Positions 1-12,795 are shown, counted from the first letter of the stretch. The stretch is DNA of 64,000 nt from Schoenoplectus triqueter (GCA_964058805.1 CAXKVV010000040.1:434001-498000), one strand, 5' to 3'. Numbers and translations: made by a program. Notes: a model not told the origin generated them from the sequence alone.

Positions 1-21
1 AAAATCAAGACCATCAGATTT

Positions 22-2287
22 TTAATTTGCTCCAAGTTTTTTCATTTTCTTGTAGCTGAGCTTATTCTTTAGCCTAACTTGGTCTTTCAGGCTCTTCTCC
101 CATACCTTTTTATGTTTACTATAAATGTACATAGCTGCTCTTGCATCCTCCACCTAATGAAACAAAAGCAATTTTTAAATTGCATGAAAATTGCTTGTCT
201 GAAAATAGGATCTTTAGCAAAAGAAATCCATTAGTACAGTTGCCAAAGAACCTTTTATTTTGGAATTTGCAAATAAGACGACACTTCCAAGGTATAACAA
301 AACAACTCTACACTTTATTTTACTTGTAATATTGTCTTGGACAAGGTTGCACTACAAATATCTTTGCACAAAGTATTTTCCTCAACAACAAGATGCTAGA
401 GGTAGAGGTACAACTTCCAAACATAGGAGATAGCTCAAAAGTGAAGCATTAATACGTGCAACTACGAAGTTGGAGTACTCTATGATGATTATCCTTCCTA
501 TCAGTTTTGAGTTTAGGTCCCACCAAAATGAAATCGATACAAATGTTACTGCAGAAACATGGCCAGCCTAGATTAATCTGTCATATTTTTATATTAGGTC
601 CAGGATATTTTAGTAACATAATAATGTATCCTGGGTGCTTATGCAAACAAACCATTACAAAATACAGTACTCGTTTCTAGTATATATGTAACTTCAAAAG
701 GTTGACAAGCAATCATCCTGTTATAAAAAAAATAGTGTAAGGATGTAACATACAGGACAGTGCTCTTTTTGTTGAATTTTAACTCTCAGTATTTCAGCTG
801 CCAGATCCTTCAAAGCTCTTGTTTTTGCTCCCCTAAGTTATCAATTTGCATATCGATTATTTGAGGTTAAACAAATTCCAAAATAAGAAAAAGAAATGAA
901 TAAGATATTGAGGCAATGGGGACAAAACAGGAGATAATGAAAGAAGATACTTTCGCAACGGCTCGTACACTGAGGTATCTCTTGTATCCTTCTTAGGGTG
1001 GCTCAGTAACAAAGCCTGGACAGCTTTACAAGTATTAGTTGTACTATCTTTGTCATTGTGATTTATAATTAGATAAAGGTGAAGACCATATTAAAAAAAG
1101 AGGACACCAATGCATTCTGCATTGGGAAAAATATAAAAGTAAAAAAAAAAACTCCCTCGACGTTAAAATTATCATCTATATAAGTACGCTGTTTAGGAAA
1201 TTTTATTAGGCACTGTACACATGAACTTTTACGGAAAAGAAAAATACAATAAAAAATAACCTTAAGGTCATGATGCAATGCATGGCCCACAATTATGTGA
1301 CCTTTGATCAGCTCAGCAACTCTTTGTTGAACAGCCCAAAACTCCTTGGCTGCAAAACATACTAAATGCATCAATGTGTGCAGTTCATCTGAAAATAAGG
1401 ACAAAATGAGAGAGAGAGATTAGGGAAAGATGTGAGATCTAGCTTTAGTATTTTTACCTTTCTTCATGTGCTTGGGACGGATCCCACTGATTCTTGTACG
1501 GTAGTCTACTATATGTTCTACAGGACGTACATACTCGTCATATACTACATTTCCCCATGAATTAACCTAACATGAGTTTAGCTTGGTTTTAGTCAATTAC
1601 ATGTATAAATATCAGAAGATCAACTATGAAAAAATCACTATGGAGTATGAAGCACTAGAGATACTGAAACCAAAGCATAATAGTCTGATACTAACTGGCA
1701 TTGTAATACTTTAAAATGACCCAATTTAATTGTATATAGAACAAAAGTACCTATGTTTATCCAAGTTATGTAAAAGAAAAAATGAAGAGAAAGTTGTCCA
1801 GATACGCAATCAAAAGAAGAAAATTACACACCAGCGTGACCCTTGCAAGAGCGCTCTTACTCCCTTCAAAACCCACACCAACCATCTCACAATCGATCGC
1901 TAACACCTTCGTCAAACTACAGCATCAAGAATATTCAAACGTAAATATCCACAGTTTAAAGGGTGTAAAAGAAAATGTTCCCGGATTCAGTCACAGACCA
2001 GTCCCAGTTGAAGCCACTTGCCTGGTGTCGTCGGATAACGGGTTCAGCCCGGCAGTAAGATCAGAATCCGACGAGGGCCTCTCCTTGCGCTTCCCCAAGA
2101 TTGTGCTCATATCGGATTCGGGTCCTGAGTGAGATTTCAGGGGCCGGTGTAAACGGAGCTTGGATTGAAGCTGCGCCCAATTAGGGTTGAGAGACGACGG
2201 CTTATTGCACCTGGATTTCCGGTTTGGGTTAGGGTTCGAATCCGATTCGGACTTCACCGGAGTCCGTACGGGCGGTTGCTTCCCCAT
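22..2287 (-). CDS. REXO4: REXO4-like RNA exonuclease (DEDDh), complete CDS, 7 exons
   Basis: Exons, in minus order: 2022-2287, 1832-1916, 1458-1566, 1261-1349, 951-1015, 754-832, 22-153. They sum to 825 nt, 274 aa. The predicted 3'-5' exonuclease of the REXO4/XPMC2 family is expected in the nucleolus, acting in pre-rRNA processing (family knowledge). The basic, low-complexity N-terminus contains NPNWAQLQ, typical of plant members. All five DEDDh residues are visible: D97 and E99 in DCEMVGVG, D181 in GHALHHDLK, and H229 and D234 in [11 protein letters not shown]. The C-terminus is lysine-rich. Intron 1 has a GC donor (CAG|GCAAGT at 2021 downward); using it joins DDT to [11 protein letters not shown] in frame, where no GT site does. 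The start at 2287 is the first ATG of the open frame. Length suits the family. The neighbouring TRX z gene is divergent, but 5.5 kb of repeats separates them. Confidence 0.93.
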
Positions 2288-2459
2288 TGTCCGCCTTTCT
2301 TTTTATATTTATTATTTTATTTCCAAATTTTTCTTTCTCTCTGTTGCGTTTTTTTCTTTCTTTCTATGTTGGCGCCTTTGAGAAGACAACGCCGCCAGGA
2401 GCATGCGATTGAAAATTTTGCGATATGGTCCTCCGAATAAATCGTCTTTGGGATATAGA

Positions 2460-2640
2460 CCTCAGGATCAACTGCGGCGATACACGGTGCAGTTTTATAT
2501 TTAAATTTATTTTAGTGTAGAACTTGGATGACATCCTCAAAGACCTTAAACTATGTATTCAGATAAGTGTTTACTTAAATCAGCTGATCAAAGCATACAT
2601 CCGTACAAGCCGATATAATGAATCACATCCATATATATAG
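2460..2640. other. REXO4 upstream region, no gene seen
   Basis: Short AT-rich stretch upstream of the REXO4 start. It holds the presumed promoter and 5' UTR; a pyrimidine-rich run at about 2300-2370 lies just upstream of the ATG. No clear TATA box could be assigned. Confidence 0.3.
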
Positions 2641-3045
2641 AGAGAGAGTTTGGCTACGGTGCTATACGTAGTACAGATGGCTTATGTGTTACGGATCATT
2701 TCTCCGTCTTTAAAGTTTAAATGGTCGAACCGACCGGTAAAAATATTTTTCATATAAAAATATAGTTGGAGACCAAATTTTATATTTTTTTTATTATTTT
2801 TAAGACAGCTAGAAAATGACTCCTTTTGAATTGCTCATAATAATTAAATCAAGTGATTTTCTAGCTATCTTAAAAAATAGTAAAAAAAATTTAAAATATA
2901 AAATTTGGTCTCCAACTAGATTTTTATATGAAAAATATTTTGACCGGTTGGATCGACTATTTGAACTTTGAAGACGGAGAAATAGTCTGTAGCATACGGG
3001 TCATTCGTGCTACACGTAGTACCGTAGCCAAACTATATATATTAT
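2640..3045. mobile_element. Foldback MITE, family A copy 1
   Basis: A nearly full-length inverted repeat of about 400 bp. The left end reads AGTTTGGCTACGGTGCTA (about 2648) and the right end is its complement, ACCGTAGCCAAACT (about 3021-3034). The arms stay complementary inwards: GGAGACCAAATTTTATA at about 2768 matches its reverse complement at about 2898. It is flanked by TA-rich sequence and has no coding capacity. Related copies lie at 14.2-15.3 kb. The superfamily is not assignable from sequence alone. Confidence 0.8.
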
Positions 3046-3049
3046 ATGC

Positions 3050-4350
3050 ACACAAAAAATAAAAATCATTAAGTTGATGATGATAATGATAATGGTGAGG
3101 ATAGTAATGTTAAAATTAAATAATTTTATAATAATCACGACAAAGCAAAAATACAAAAGTATTTATCTTCTCAAATAAAAAAATAACAATGCTTTATTTG
3201 CTACTTATGAGCGTGCAGAATAATAGTGAATTTAAATCCTTAGAAAGAAGTACGACATTCCAGACTAAATCTATACATAGGGTTCATTTGGCAAATTAAG
3301 GAATAGCTTTGGAAGAGCGATAATTTTGGAAGAGTGATAGAATAGTGTATTTTTTGAAGAGTGGTATTTTTTACTATTTGGAAGAGAGAAAATATCATTT
3401 GACAGTTGTTAATCAAAATAGTTAAAATATGGATAATTATGATACTAATAATAATAATGATGATGATAATAATAATAGTAAAATAATAATAATTATAATG
3501 ATAATATAATAATTATAATTATAATCCATAATCTTAATATAATAATATATTATTATTAATAATAATAATATAGTAATATAATAATAAATTATAATTATAA
3601 TTATAATTATAATCATAATCATAATCATAATAATAATAAATAATTATAATTATAATAATCATAATATATAATATAATATAATATAATATAATAATATAAT
3701 AATAATATATAATAATAATGATAGTCATAATTATAATTATAATATAATAATAGAACTATAATCATAACAAAATAATATAATACTAAAATCATAATTATTA
3801 TAATGATAAAATTAATAATGAAATAACAATACTAACAATGATAGTAATATAATAATAATAATAATGATTATTATAATAATATTATATAATAATAAATAAA
3901 TAATCATCATAATATTAATATAATAATAAATTATAATCATACTAATAATATAATAATAAATCATAATTATAATTATAATCATGATATAATAATATAATAT
4001 AACATAATCAAACAATAATCGTTATTCCGATGAGAGCTAATCTGGTATACCACATATAACTTGGTATACCGAATTAGCATTTTTCCGCACTCTTCCGCAC
4101 TCTTCTACTTGCTCTAAAATTTATTTGACAAATTAATTCATCAGCTACTCTATTCTAATATTTTGTTATTACATTGGATGCCAAACACTGTTCTCACTCC
4201 AGTACAAAATAAATCTCTATTTTCGATGCACGCAAAGTAAAGAAGAAGTACGTTATATGTCTCTTTAAAGAAGTACGCTATATATTTCATTAGTCTGATC
4301 ATCAGAAGTACACAACAAAAATATTGTCGATTAAAGAATCATCTCTAGGA
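3050..4350. repeat. TAA/TTA-rich degenerate microsatellite region
   Basis: Almost pure A/T sequence built from imperfect TAA, TAATAT and TAATTA units, densest at 3430-4010. Long open frames here encode only Ile/Tyr/Asn runs and are artefacts of the repeat. The flanks at 3290-3380 and 4080-4170 both mention a 'gaagag/ctcttc' motif and look like the interrupted ends of an older element. No gene seen. Confidence 0.75.
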
Positions 4351-4352
4351 GC

Positions 4353-4976
4353 TAGAGTTATAAAAAAATCCGGACGGGTCAGACCCGACCCGCTGAACCC
4401 GTGGCCGTGATCCGTCCCGCCCCAACCCGTCAAACTCGTGACCCGTTAGAACCGACGGGTCTAGCACGGGCGCGGGCAAAAAAAATTCAAAAAAACCCGT
4501 GCTAGACCCGACCCGTTTTGGACTCGTCCCGACCCGACCCGACCCGCCCAACCCGTCCCGGGAATCCGTGCAAACCCGGGAAAATTCAAAAAAAATTCAA
4601 AAAATTCAAAAAAATATGGAAAAAATTAATTTTTTTGGTAAAAATATAAATAATTATATATTTTAAATATTCTTAATAATTATTTTTTAATTTTTCGAAA
4701 ATTTTGAGAATTTATTTGAATTTTATTGGGTTATTTTTGAATTTTGAAAAAAAAAACCTTGGACCCAACCCGACCCGCACCACCCTTGGACCCGACCCGC
4801 CCCGCCCCGCTGACCCGTCCGACCCGACGGGTCTAGGACGGGTCGCGGTCAAACCCCCCAAAATGGACCCGTCCTAACCCGTCCCGTGAAAACCCGTTGA
4901 CCCGTCCCAACCCGTCCCGCCAAAACCCGCCGACCCGTGCAAACCCGTCCTGACCCGACCCGTTTTTAATACTCTA
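4353..4976. mobile_element. hAT-like non-autonomous element, CCCGACCCG-rich
   Basis: The left end TAGAGTTATAAAAA and right end (read inward) TAGAGTATTAAAAACGGG form short terminal inverted repeats. The flanks are near-identical 8-bp duplications, CTAGGAGC (4345-4352) and CTAGGACC (4977-4984), which is the hAT target-site length. Both subterminal regions are dense in GGGTCGGGTC/GACCCGACCC repeats around an AT-rich core. No transposase is present. Confidence 0.75.
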
Positions 4977-5907
4977 CTAGGACCCATCAAACATGTCTCA
5001 TGCAATACCAATACAAGAATCATATGAGTCCGTAATAATAATAACGAATAAACAATAACAATGATAATAAAAAATTCAAGCTAATTTTTCTGAAAAGTTT
5101 TTTTCCATGAGTTTCTTTTGAACTAATGAATTCATGAAATATTTCTCATTTTAATGAAAACATAAAGTGGATAACTAATAAAATCAAAAGGGGACAAGAC
5201 AAATAAAAATTATATATTCCAACTTTACAAAAAAAAAGTTCTAGAGGCACATAAGATGTCCTATGCATCAACGCATGTTCATATGCTTTTCATTAAAATA
5301 AATTCAAATACTTTAGTTTCAGGACAAAGTGGCCCTTATCAAGTTTCACATAAAAATGATGACAGATATAACGTGGCTCGGTCCAAATAAGTAAAGTTTC
5401 TTTTGAAAAAATCTAAACGGGTACGTTTCGTTTGTGATTTTATACTATGATTTGACTCTATAAAATCAAAATAACCACACCACATATAAACTTACAAAAG
5501 TCATATCCTTGACTCATTAATTAAAAATATATCCATATGACAAAGTATGAGTACCAGAGTAAGATCAAATCATAAAGACTATGAGGAATCAAATAGGTAA
5601 TTGCAACGCTTATATGCTGAAAGATAAATTTCTTAACATTAAATTTAGGATAAATATGTGCATGAAAATAATAAAAATAACGGCATTAATGGAAATATAT
5701 TAATACCTTAAAATCAATCAGCAAATGTTGGATGGTATAGGGGTACTTCTCATTATTAAAAAATAAAGCATGATTATAGGAATTAATTAATTAAAAAGGA
5801 TGATAACTAATAAGATTATGATGAAATCATGGTTTTTTGATAAAAAATAGAAATATAATTATATTCAAGTGACGCTCAATCTATAAAAGCTCTGACAATG
5901 AACTCCA

Positions 5908-5968
<61 letters not shown>
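5908..5968. repeat. (AAT)n microsatellite
   Basis: About 20 uninterrupted AAT units, ending in TTTTTGAG. Confidence 0.95.
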
Positions 5969-6144
5969 TTTTTGAGATAATTTAAAATCGTAGTCCATCA
6001 TGTCACATGCAAATTAACATAATATTTCATATTATTACTTAAGAATTAATTAATGGGTTTTATTCTCAAGCTTGCGCATATACTGAAAGATCATATATTC
6101 ATATGTAAGGAATATAGTTGTGATGTTTTTTTTTTGTAAAAATA

Positions 6145-6164
6145 ATAACAACAACAACAACAAC

Positions 6165-6239
<75 letters not shown>
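6145..6239. repeat. (AAC)n-(AAT)n compound microsatellite
   Basis: A few AAC units run directly into about 25 AAT units. The compound repeat is open in all frames and produces spurious Asn- and Tyr-rich frames on the two strands. Confidence 0.95.
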
Positions 6240-7760
6240 TTGCTTTCAATAATAATAATATATCCAATCTATCCCATATTTTGCGATGAGCCACATTATT
6301 TTTGTCTCCGTCAACACCATGGGACTTTATATTGTATGATAACTTATAAATTTTAATGGAAATTTATTATAAAATTAGATTTGTGTTCTGAACAGTATGG
6401 TAGACTTACAAAATTTTAACTCAAAATGGTGATTTGTGACTATAATAATGAAGGCATAATTTCTTGACGACAAAAAATGAAAATTACATTCAAGAGTGGC
6501 GCTGGTGCTAGGAGACATTTCTGAACTTTTCTAACAAAAAAAAAATGAAATGATGATGCCTGATAAGTGAAACTCCAAAATAAATTTGTAGGTGGCATCT
6601 TTTGCGCAAAGACCATTTTTTAGCTTTTGATCAAGATAAAAATATTTGTATGATACAATCATGTATGTATATGCATTATTAAGAAAATAAATTGGACCCT
6701 CACAAAACATAAGAATTTGGACAAATGAGCATACTAGAAGAATACCCTAAAATTAAGGAAAGTGATTTGGCCCCCATAAAAAATAAAATTCGGATAAATA
6801 AAAGGTATCCTAAAATCAGAATAGTAATTTGAACCTCCACAAACATCAATTAATAAACTCTCACATGCATATAACATGACATGGCATAGTCTTATATGAC
6901 ATAACTCACCTATAAATACCCATTAGAATCTCTATGGCTAGTTTGAATGAGCAAATCTTATAGAAAAAACAATATCCATTAAAGAGTTTGAGAGAGAAAA
7001 AAATACAAGTTTTGATCAATATCAATTTCGTAAAAAAGAATATGAGTGAAGGTTAGAAGTATAGGTCGTAGCAAAATATAGTGTCCACATTTCAATTAAA
7101 ATCCAGTCATCCAAGCTGTTAAGTTATTTATTTCCAAATGCCGAAATGATGTTCGGTGGAGGAGACTTACCCGACTTGCCAACATTCTAGATATATTAAA
7201 AAAACCTTTAATCTTTTCTTCTCTTTTTTTTCCTTTATTGTTTTTGTAATTTGAGCAACAATCTCTTCCATTTATCTTTCATCTTTTTATTTTTGTTTAT
7301 TTTTATTTTTGAGGTCAGATTAATAGAGACTGAGTTAATTGAATGAGTGTGGTGTCTAACACCTTCCACACTCATAACCAATATATAAATCCATCATTCT
7401 CTTTTGGGCAAAAATAATTAACTTTATATTTGCTCGATGAATATCGAATGACGACTCCTACAAAAATATATATAAAAAAATTCAATATCGACCGGTAGAG
7501 TCTTGACTACACACAGCTTGATTTAACTTCTTGTTTTTTCCTATATTATTTAACGGTTGGACGTATGAAAGGTATTTACAAATTCCTCTTAAAAAAGCGT
7601 GTAAAAAAAAGAATAGCACACGGATGACAATACTGTAGTGTACTACACCTGATCCGGTTCCATCTAGATAAACCTCCCTTAACACTTTCCTCTTCCTATC
7701 AGAGCAATCCCCACCAAAACAAAAACCTCTCCGTGCTCCGATCTTGTCGCAAGCGCAGCC

Positions 7761-10135
7761 ATGGCCGCTTCTCTCCACTTCTCTGTCCCTTTCTCTTTAT
7801 CTCTTTCGAACACCAGAAAGTTACATCCTCCCTCTCCCCCTCTCCCTCTCTCGAAAGCTCGCAACTTGCGCAGCTTGAGGAGCCCCATTCTCTCCGTTTC
7901 AATCTCCAATGGAGGCTCGGAAAGGCTTGTCCAGGCGGCAGAGGGAGCCATATCCAGTTTAATCGAAGGACCCAATCCAAAGAGGTTCTTGGGAGATGAT
8001 TATGTCGTTGTGAGTACACCGTGAAACTCCATTTTCTCTCTGTAGCTTCGACTACCTTCTTGCTTTCATGATAATTTTTTTTATGTGCATTATAATCCCT
8101 GATGTTTGATTAATTGAAAGTACCTACAAATGGAAGGAAAGAATTACGGGTGTAAACAGCTTGGAGCCTTGGATAGGGAGTGGACAGTGCCAGACCACGT
8201 CTGTATCCATTTGTTTATTAAGTGGAGATGTTAAAAATTCAGAACCATATACGCACCAATACAGATACAAAGGCAGATAAAGTTAATATTTTTGTGGATA
8301 TTCATCCAGGTCTTTGAGGCAAAATTATGCAGATTTTTCTGTAACATCCATCGTGCTTAGATCCTGATCTAGTTTTAACTATCCATTCCAGAATTTAGTA
8401 AAGCTATTTATGGAGGTCTGAACTTAAGAGCTATTTTCTTTCTCGTTTTTACTTTTTGAGTAGAAAAATGTCACCGCAAAACAAGTAAAGGAAATGGTAA
8501 AGGGGAAGAGAGAGTTTCCTTTGATTGTTGGTTTCTATGCCACGTGGTGTGGACCCTGTGTACATATGGCACAAGAGCTTGAAATGGTATGTCTTTTTCA
8601 CAACTTAGTTTCCAGGCATTTGATGTAAGGATGCATAAGTATACAAATCATTGATGAGTCCTCAGCAATATGATAATTATCATCTATTTTTCCTTATAAC
8701 TCATTGTCTTCTGCATTTCATGATTATGCCAAAATTACCCTTCTTCCATGCTATCAGTTTGTAACTGAGGGCAGAAGAAGAAAGGTGTGACTTGGGTTCA
8801 CAGAAAGTAGCAGGATTGATCTAATAACTCTAGTCTTGTTATATGCTTTTTTTCTGGGTATGGCCATCTTTAGAATCATATAAGAAACTGTATGTGTCTT
8901 TATTTGAGCGCTATTTTAACAAAGGTGGTTATTAGAAGCTACCAGAGTTTGTCAAGTTTAAAAGAAGGTGACTATTGTAAATATTTTGCTGGTGATTGAT
9001 TTCTGGATAAATTTACTTAGCATGTTGCAACATGCACTTTTGCAACTTTGTACTACACATTAAATAAAGAAGGTAATTGTATGAACAAGGGGAAAGAGAG
9101 AAACAATCACTGGTAATTGGTACTTTTGCTATGCACTTGTAGAATTCATGACTTATTGTTACCTTTCGCTATATTAGTACATTTGTGACTTATGGCTAGG
9201 CTACAGGTTTGGTGTTAATCTTCATTGGAGTGACTCAGAACAAAACCTAAATAATCCCAAATCCATTAATGATAAATTTTGGGTCTTGTATTATCAGCTT
9301 GCGGTAGAGTATGAAGATAGTGCTATATTTGTGAAAGTCAATACTGATGATGAGTATGAATTCGCAAGAGATATGCAGGTATGTTTATTTATGTTTTTTC
9401 TTTATGTACTTTGATGCATTTTATATTTGGGAAGGGATCACTTAACAATGGTTATCTTGACAATCTTGACAATGGGTCTTCAAATAAATAGGAAAAAAAT
9501 CTTAAAAAGAAAAATAAAACTTATAGATATGTTCTTCTACTTATAGATTGATGGTGATTCAAATTTCATGTAATTTTATTATCGTTTGATAGTCCATCAA
9601 AGACCGTTAAATTAGAACCATTAAATTGCATAAAATTTTGGTGGTCTTTGATGGACTATCAAACGATAATGAAATTTGAATCATTATCAATCTATAAGTA
9701 GAAAAACATATCTATAAATTTTTTTTCTATTTTTTCTATTTTTTTTTGTATTTATTTGAACACCCATTGTCAAGATAAGCCATTGTCAGGGGATCCCTTC
9801 CCTTTATATTATGGTTGAATTAAGCAGTTGCTCCCGAGTATATGGCATGTAGTTTTTGAAATTTAGGTGACATAATATAATAGAGGTGATTGCATCAGGT
9901 TCCAAGATATGATATGTGTTATTGACAATAGTTGAAAAAGAGTTGTAGCTCTTTGAGCTTTTACCCTTTAGATATTGGAAATTTTCTGTCAATTGAAGGC
10001 AATGTATAAAATTTTCAGGTTCGTGGCCTGCCAACATTGTATTTTATTAGCCCAGACCCCAAGAAACATGCAATTAGAACAGAGGGGCTTGTTCCTTCAA
10101 GCATGATCAAGGATATCATTGATAATGAGATGTAA
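7761..10135 (+). CDS. TRXz: Thioredoxin z (CITRX-like), plastid, 4 exons
   Basis: Exons 7761-8009, 8464-8586, 9298-9378, 10019-10135 sum to 570 nt, 189 aa. This is the plastid thioredoxin known as TRX z or CITRX. In Arabidopsis it is part of the plastid-encoded RNA polymerase-associated complex and is needed for plastid gene expression (established knowledge). Residues 1 to about 60 are a Ser/Leu-rich chloroplast transit peptide. The fold follows, with redox motif WCGPC at 111-115, then MAQELEMLAVEYE, the family-typical VNTDDEYEFARDMQ, the cis-Pro loop RGLPTLYF (P156) and a final IIDNEM. All exon junctions are phase 0. Glycine at GFYATWCGPC replaces the usual Asp, which may alter the redox potential (inference). 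Intron 3 contains a MITE. Identification is strong. Confidence 0.95.
9428..9802. mobile_element. Foldback MITE family B, in TRX z intron 3
   Basis: The ends TGGGAAGGGATC and GATCCCTTCC are inverted. The inner arms around GGTCTTTGATGGACTATC and GATAGTCCATCAAAGACC (about 9588-9605 and 9638-9662) are almost perfectly complementary. An 8-bp candidate target duplication TTTATATT flanks it (9420-9427 and 9803-9810). A half copy lies at about 24.18-24.29 kb and a diverged copy at about 59.0-59.4 kb. Confidence 0.8.
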
Positions 10136-11270
10136 CAAAGAATATAACTCTTGAGTTCTGTACCGAGTTTCGTACTCTTTTTTTTTTCTTTTTTTTTGGG
10201 GGTCTTTGCTGTAGGAAATTGGTAGTTCCTATTTTGTAGATCAATTAATTGAAATTAGGAATTTTCTTATTAATTGAACCAGTATTCAGGATATATTTGA
10301 TAGAGAAATAGAAATTGAAACCAATTTCACTCAAAGTGAACTGAAGTAGGTGCAGCGAGTTGCCTGTATAACATACAAACACATGGAATGGAAATTTGAC
10401 AGCCGACAGTTATATTAATGTAGTTGAGGGAATTAATGTACGAAATCTGAATTGAACCTGCAGAAAAGAAAATATATATATTTGAAATTAATACATGGTC
10501 AACGATGAATGAAACTGAACTATGGACATTAGCTTTCTGGCACCTGAGCTTCATAAATACGTCGGAAATGAGACTGTTTAATCTGACTGGTAAAAAAAAA
10601 GGATGGAACGATTCTAAAAAGAACACCGTTACTTCTATACAAACCTAAAATTTTACTACTCGGAGGTCGATGTTGTTTACGTTATCAAATAAATTAACTC
10701 CAGAAGTTTCTACACAACATTATATATTTGTGTATTTGTGGTTCAATTTTCTGAAGAATCAGTTCAGATTTTTGAGTGCTTTGAATTGTATATTTTCTCC
10801 ATATCGTCTATATCAGTTGAGCTTTGATACAGATAATAATCACATAAAATAGAGTTTATTATGTTTAGTCAAGACATATGATTAATAATAATAAGAAAAA
10901 ATCAGTACAGTCATAAACCCAAAATAATCACCTCATGTTTCCTATTTCAATTAGTTTGCTTAATCAAAAAAAGGCACTAAGGAAAAAAAAGTTTATGCTT
11001 GATTGTGTTCTAAGTTTGTCTTACATGTAGAAATATTATAATCTACACCTCCACAAGCTCTACATTTAATGTCTTTTCTTTGCTTGATTCATACCAATTT
11101 CAAAAACTACTCTTCAGTCTTCTATTCACCGACACTTTTTCTGCATCTCTCTTGCGATCTTTGATCTTTGGTAATTGAAACTTTTGGATCACCAAGACTG
11201 GAAGATTGTATTTGAGTTTGACTTTCTTGCTCTTGATTGATCTCCTTCGTGGCATTAGTCATTTATAATA
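10136..11270. other. TRX z 3' region and intergenic DNA
   Basis: TRX z 3' untranslated sequence (T-rich after the stop), then AT-rich DNA with no recognisable gene. Small open frames here have no family features. Confidence 0.5.
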
Positions 11271-11277
11271 CTTTCTC

Positions 11278-12795
11278 TTAGGCACCATCCATGGCATCCA
11301 TTATCACTTGACGTACTTCATCAGATTCGTGCAAGTAAGGCAATAAGATATTAGTCTTTTGATAGAAACACATAGTACAGAGAATTGCTGACTTATTTGA
11401 CTCTATCTTTAAAGGAATTGAGATACCATCTACAACCTCCTTGATCCACCTCGGTAGGATGTACTGAGGAGGTTTTTTTTGTATATCTTTTTTTTTAAAT
11501 ATTGTCAAAATATGTCAACATAGAATACTTTAAATTCAAAAAGATAACATTGACAAGAAATGTCTCACTGTGAATAATCAATTGAAACCACAAAAACATG
11601 AGTAGAATTTTGACCATTTGGTACCTCATATTTAGAATTAGAACCAATTTTTTCCTTCTTCTTTGTTAAGCGAAGGCTCTCTAAAACTTCATCCTCAAAC
11701 ATATTAAATATATTTCTTGTATACATGGTCGATGCATGATCCACAATTGGAGGCTGAATCTTAGGGACCAGTCTCAAGTGCTTTGAAATGTAATAATGAG
11801 CAAGAGCTTGATCATACTTATCATGAATTTTCTTAACGTGGCGCCACTGTGAACAAAGAAATCAAAGAATGCATGCATGCTCTTACATCAGTGTGTTGTG
11901 TTCATACCAGCAAAAAAGATTTTTTGGTTGTACACAAGAACCAAATAACTTCAAATTTCAAATAAATGTTGAAGCCAACTTTCTCCATTCAAATTGTACC
12001 TTAAAATTTTAAATAATAATTCATACACTATTGACATTTCAAAAATAATAATAAGAGAAATTAATATGATTGGTTATGTAAATAAAGGTTTACCTTGACA
12101 ATACTTCTTTCCACTCTTTGTCAAACTCCTCAGTTGTGATCAACTGATATAAACACTTCTTTATATCTTCCTTAGAGTGTGATTTCTTTCGATAGATATT
12201 GCCATTTTTGTCTGGAAACTTCTTCATTATATGTCAAGACATAATCTATGAGTTGTTGATGGAAAAACTTTCTTAATCATATTTTCAATAGCCGCATCTT
12301 GATCAGTAAGGATTGATATAGCAAGTCTGCTGTCTTGCCCGTGGGAAGCCCAATTTCACTAAATTTTTCCACATTTTTTTTTGCTAATGATGGCGCCACC
12401 TTCTGCTTGTTGACATGATTTTTGCTTCTAGGGTTTGCTAACAGATGATTGTGCTTGTTGTTTATCTTACTTGAGATCTATTTTTCCTTTCCTAGTTCTC
12501 TTGACACACTAAATGTTACGGGACAACCATTTCTACAAGTCAATTTTTTTTTCTTTTTTGTCCCCTTCACATTTTGATTTCTTCTTGGGACAAAATTTTT
12601 CACAAGAGCAAACATACCTTTGATATCTCATTTCTTTAGTTTTCAGAAAATATATGAAGTCACTCTAATACGGCTGCTAAACCCACCGGCTTTAGCATAG
12701 GAATTGTAGAACTCATGAGCCTTTTCAAGTGATTCAAACTTCATGTCATCTGAGACTTCAAAATATCTTGCTGCTTTTAAAAGTTTCTCCTTAAA
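11278..12795 (-). pseudogene. FAR1/FRS-family (MULE-derived) pseudogene
   Basis: Scattered minus-strand segments match the FAR1/FRS transcription-factor family, which descends from Mutator transposases. In order from about 12790 down: an N-terminal block with FESLEKAHEFYNSYAKAGG; a FAR1 zinc-finger-like block with YVCSCEKF and later CRNGCPVTF; the transposase block ILTDQDAAIENMIKKVFPST (about 12240-12310) followed by HIMKKFPDKNGNIYRK; a block with PIVDHASTMYTRNIFNMFEDE (about 11700-11760); and a tail QYILPRWIKE (about 11450). The blocks lie in different frames, most of the central transposase domain is missing, and no SWIM motif is seen. It is therefore a truncated relic. It could instead be a fragment of an active MULE, but the wider FRS architecture favours a decayed gene copy. 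Confidence 0.75.

Larger units (their letters stand above)
4985..7760. other. Intergenic AT-rich DNA with (AAT)n microsatellites
   Basis: No gene recognised. It holds two perfect AAT trinucleotide tracts (about 5908-5968 and 6165-6239, the second preceded by AAC repeats), which create the poly-Asn/poly-Tyr open frames. The final few hundred bases lead into the TRX z start and should contain its promoter; a CT-rich stretch precedes the ATG. No confident promoter element could be placed. Confidence 0.6.

Noticed and set aside
3437..4015. Ile/Tyr/Asn-rich minus-strand frames
   Set aside because: Artefacts of TAA-type low-complexity DNA with no codon structure.
4345..4551. Gly/Arg/Ser-rich 68-aa minus-strand frame
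   Set aside because: It is encoded by the GGGTCGGGTC repeats of a hAT-like element.
6091..6356. Poly-Tyr and poly-Asn open frames on both strands
   Set aside because: They are direct translations of the (AAT)n microsatellite.
7679..8019. Minus-strand frames opposite TRX z exon 1
   Set aside because: They lie antisense to a confirmed transit-peptide exon and have no family match.
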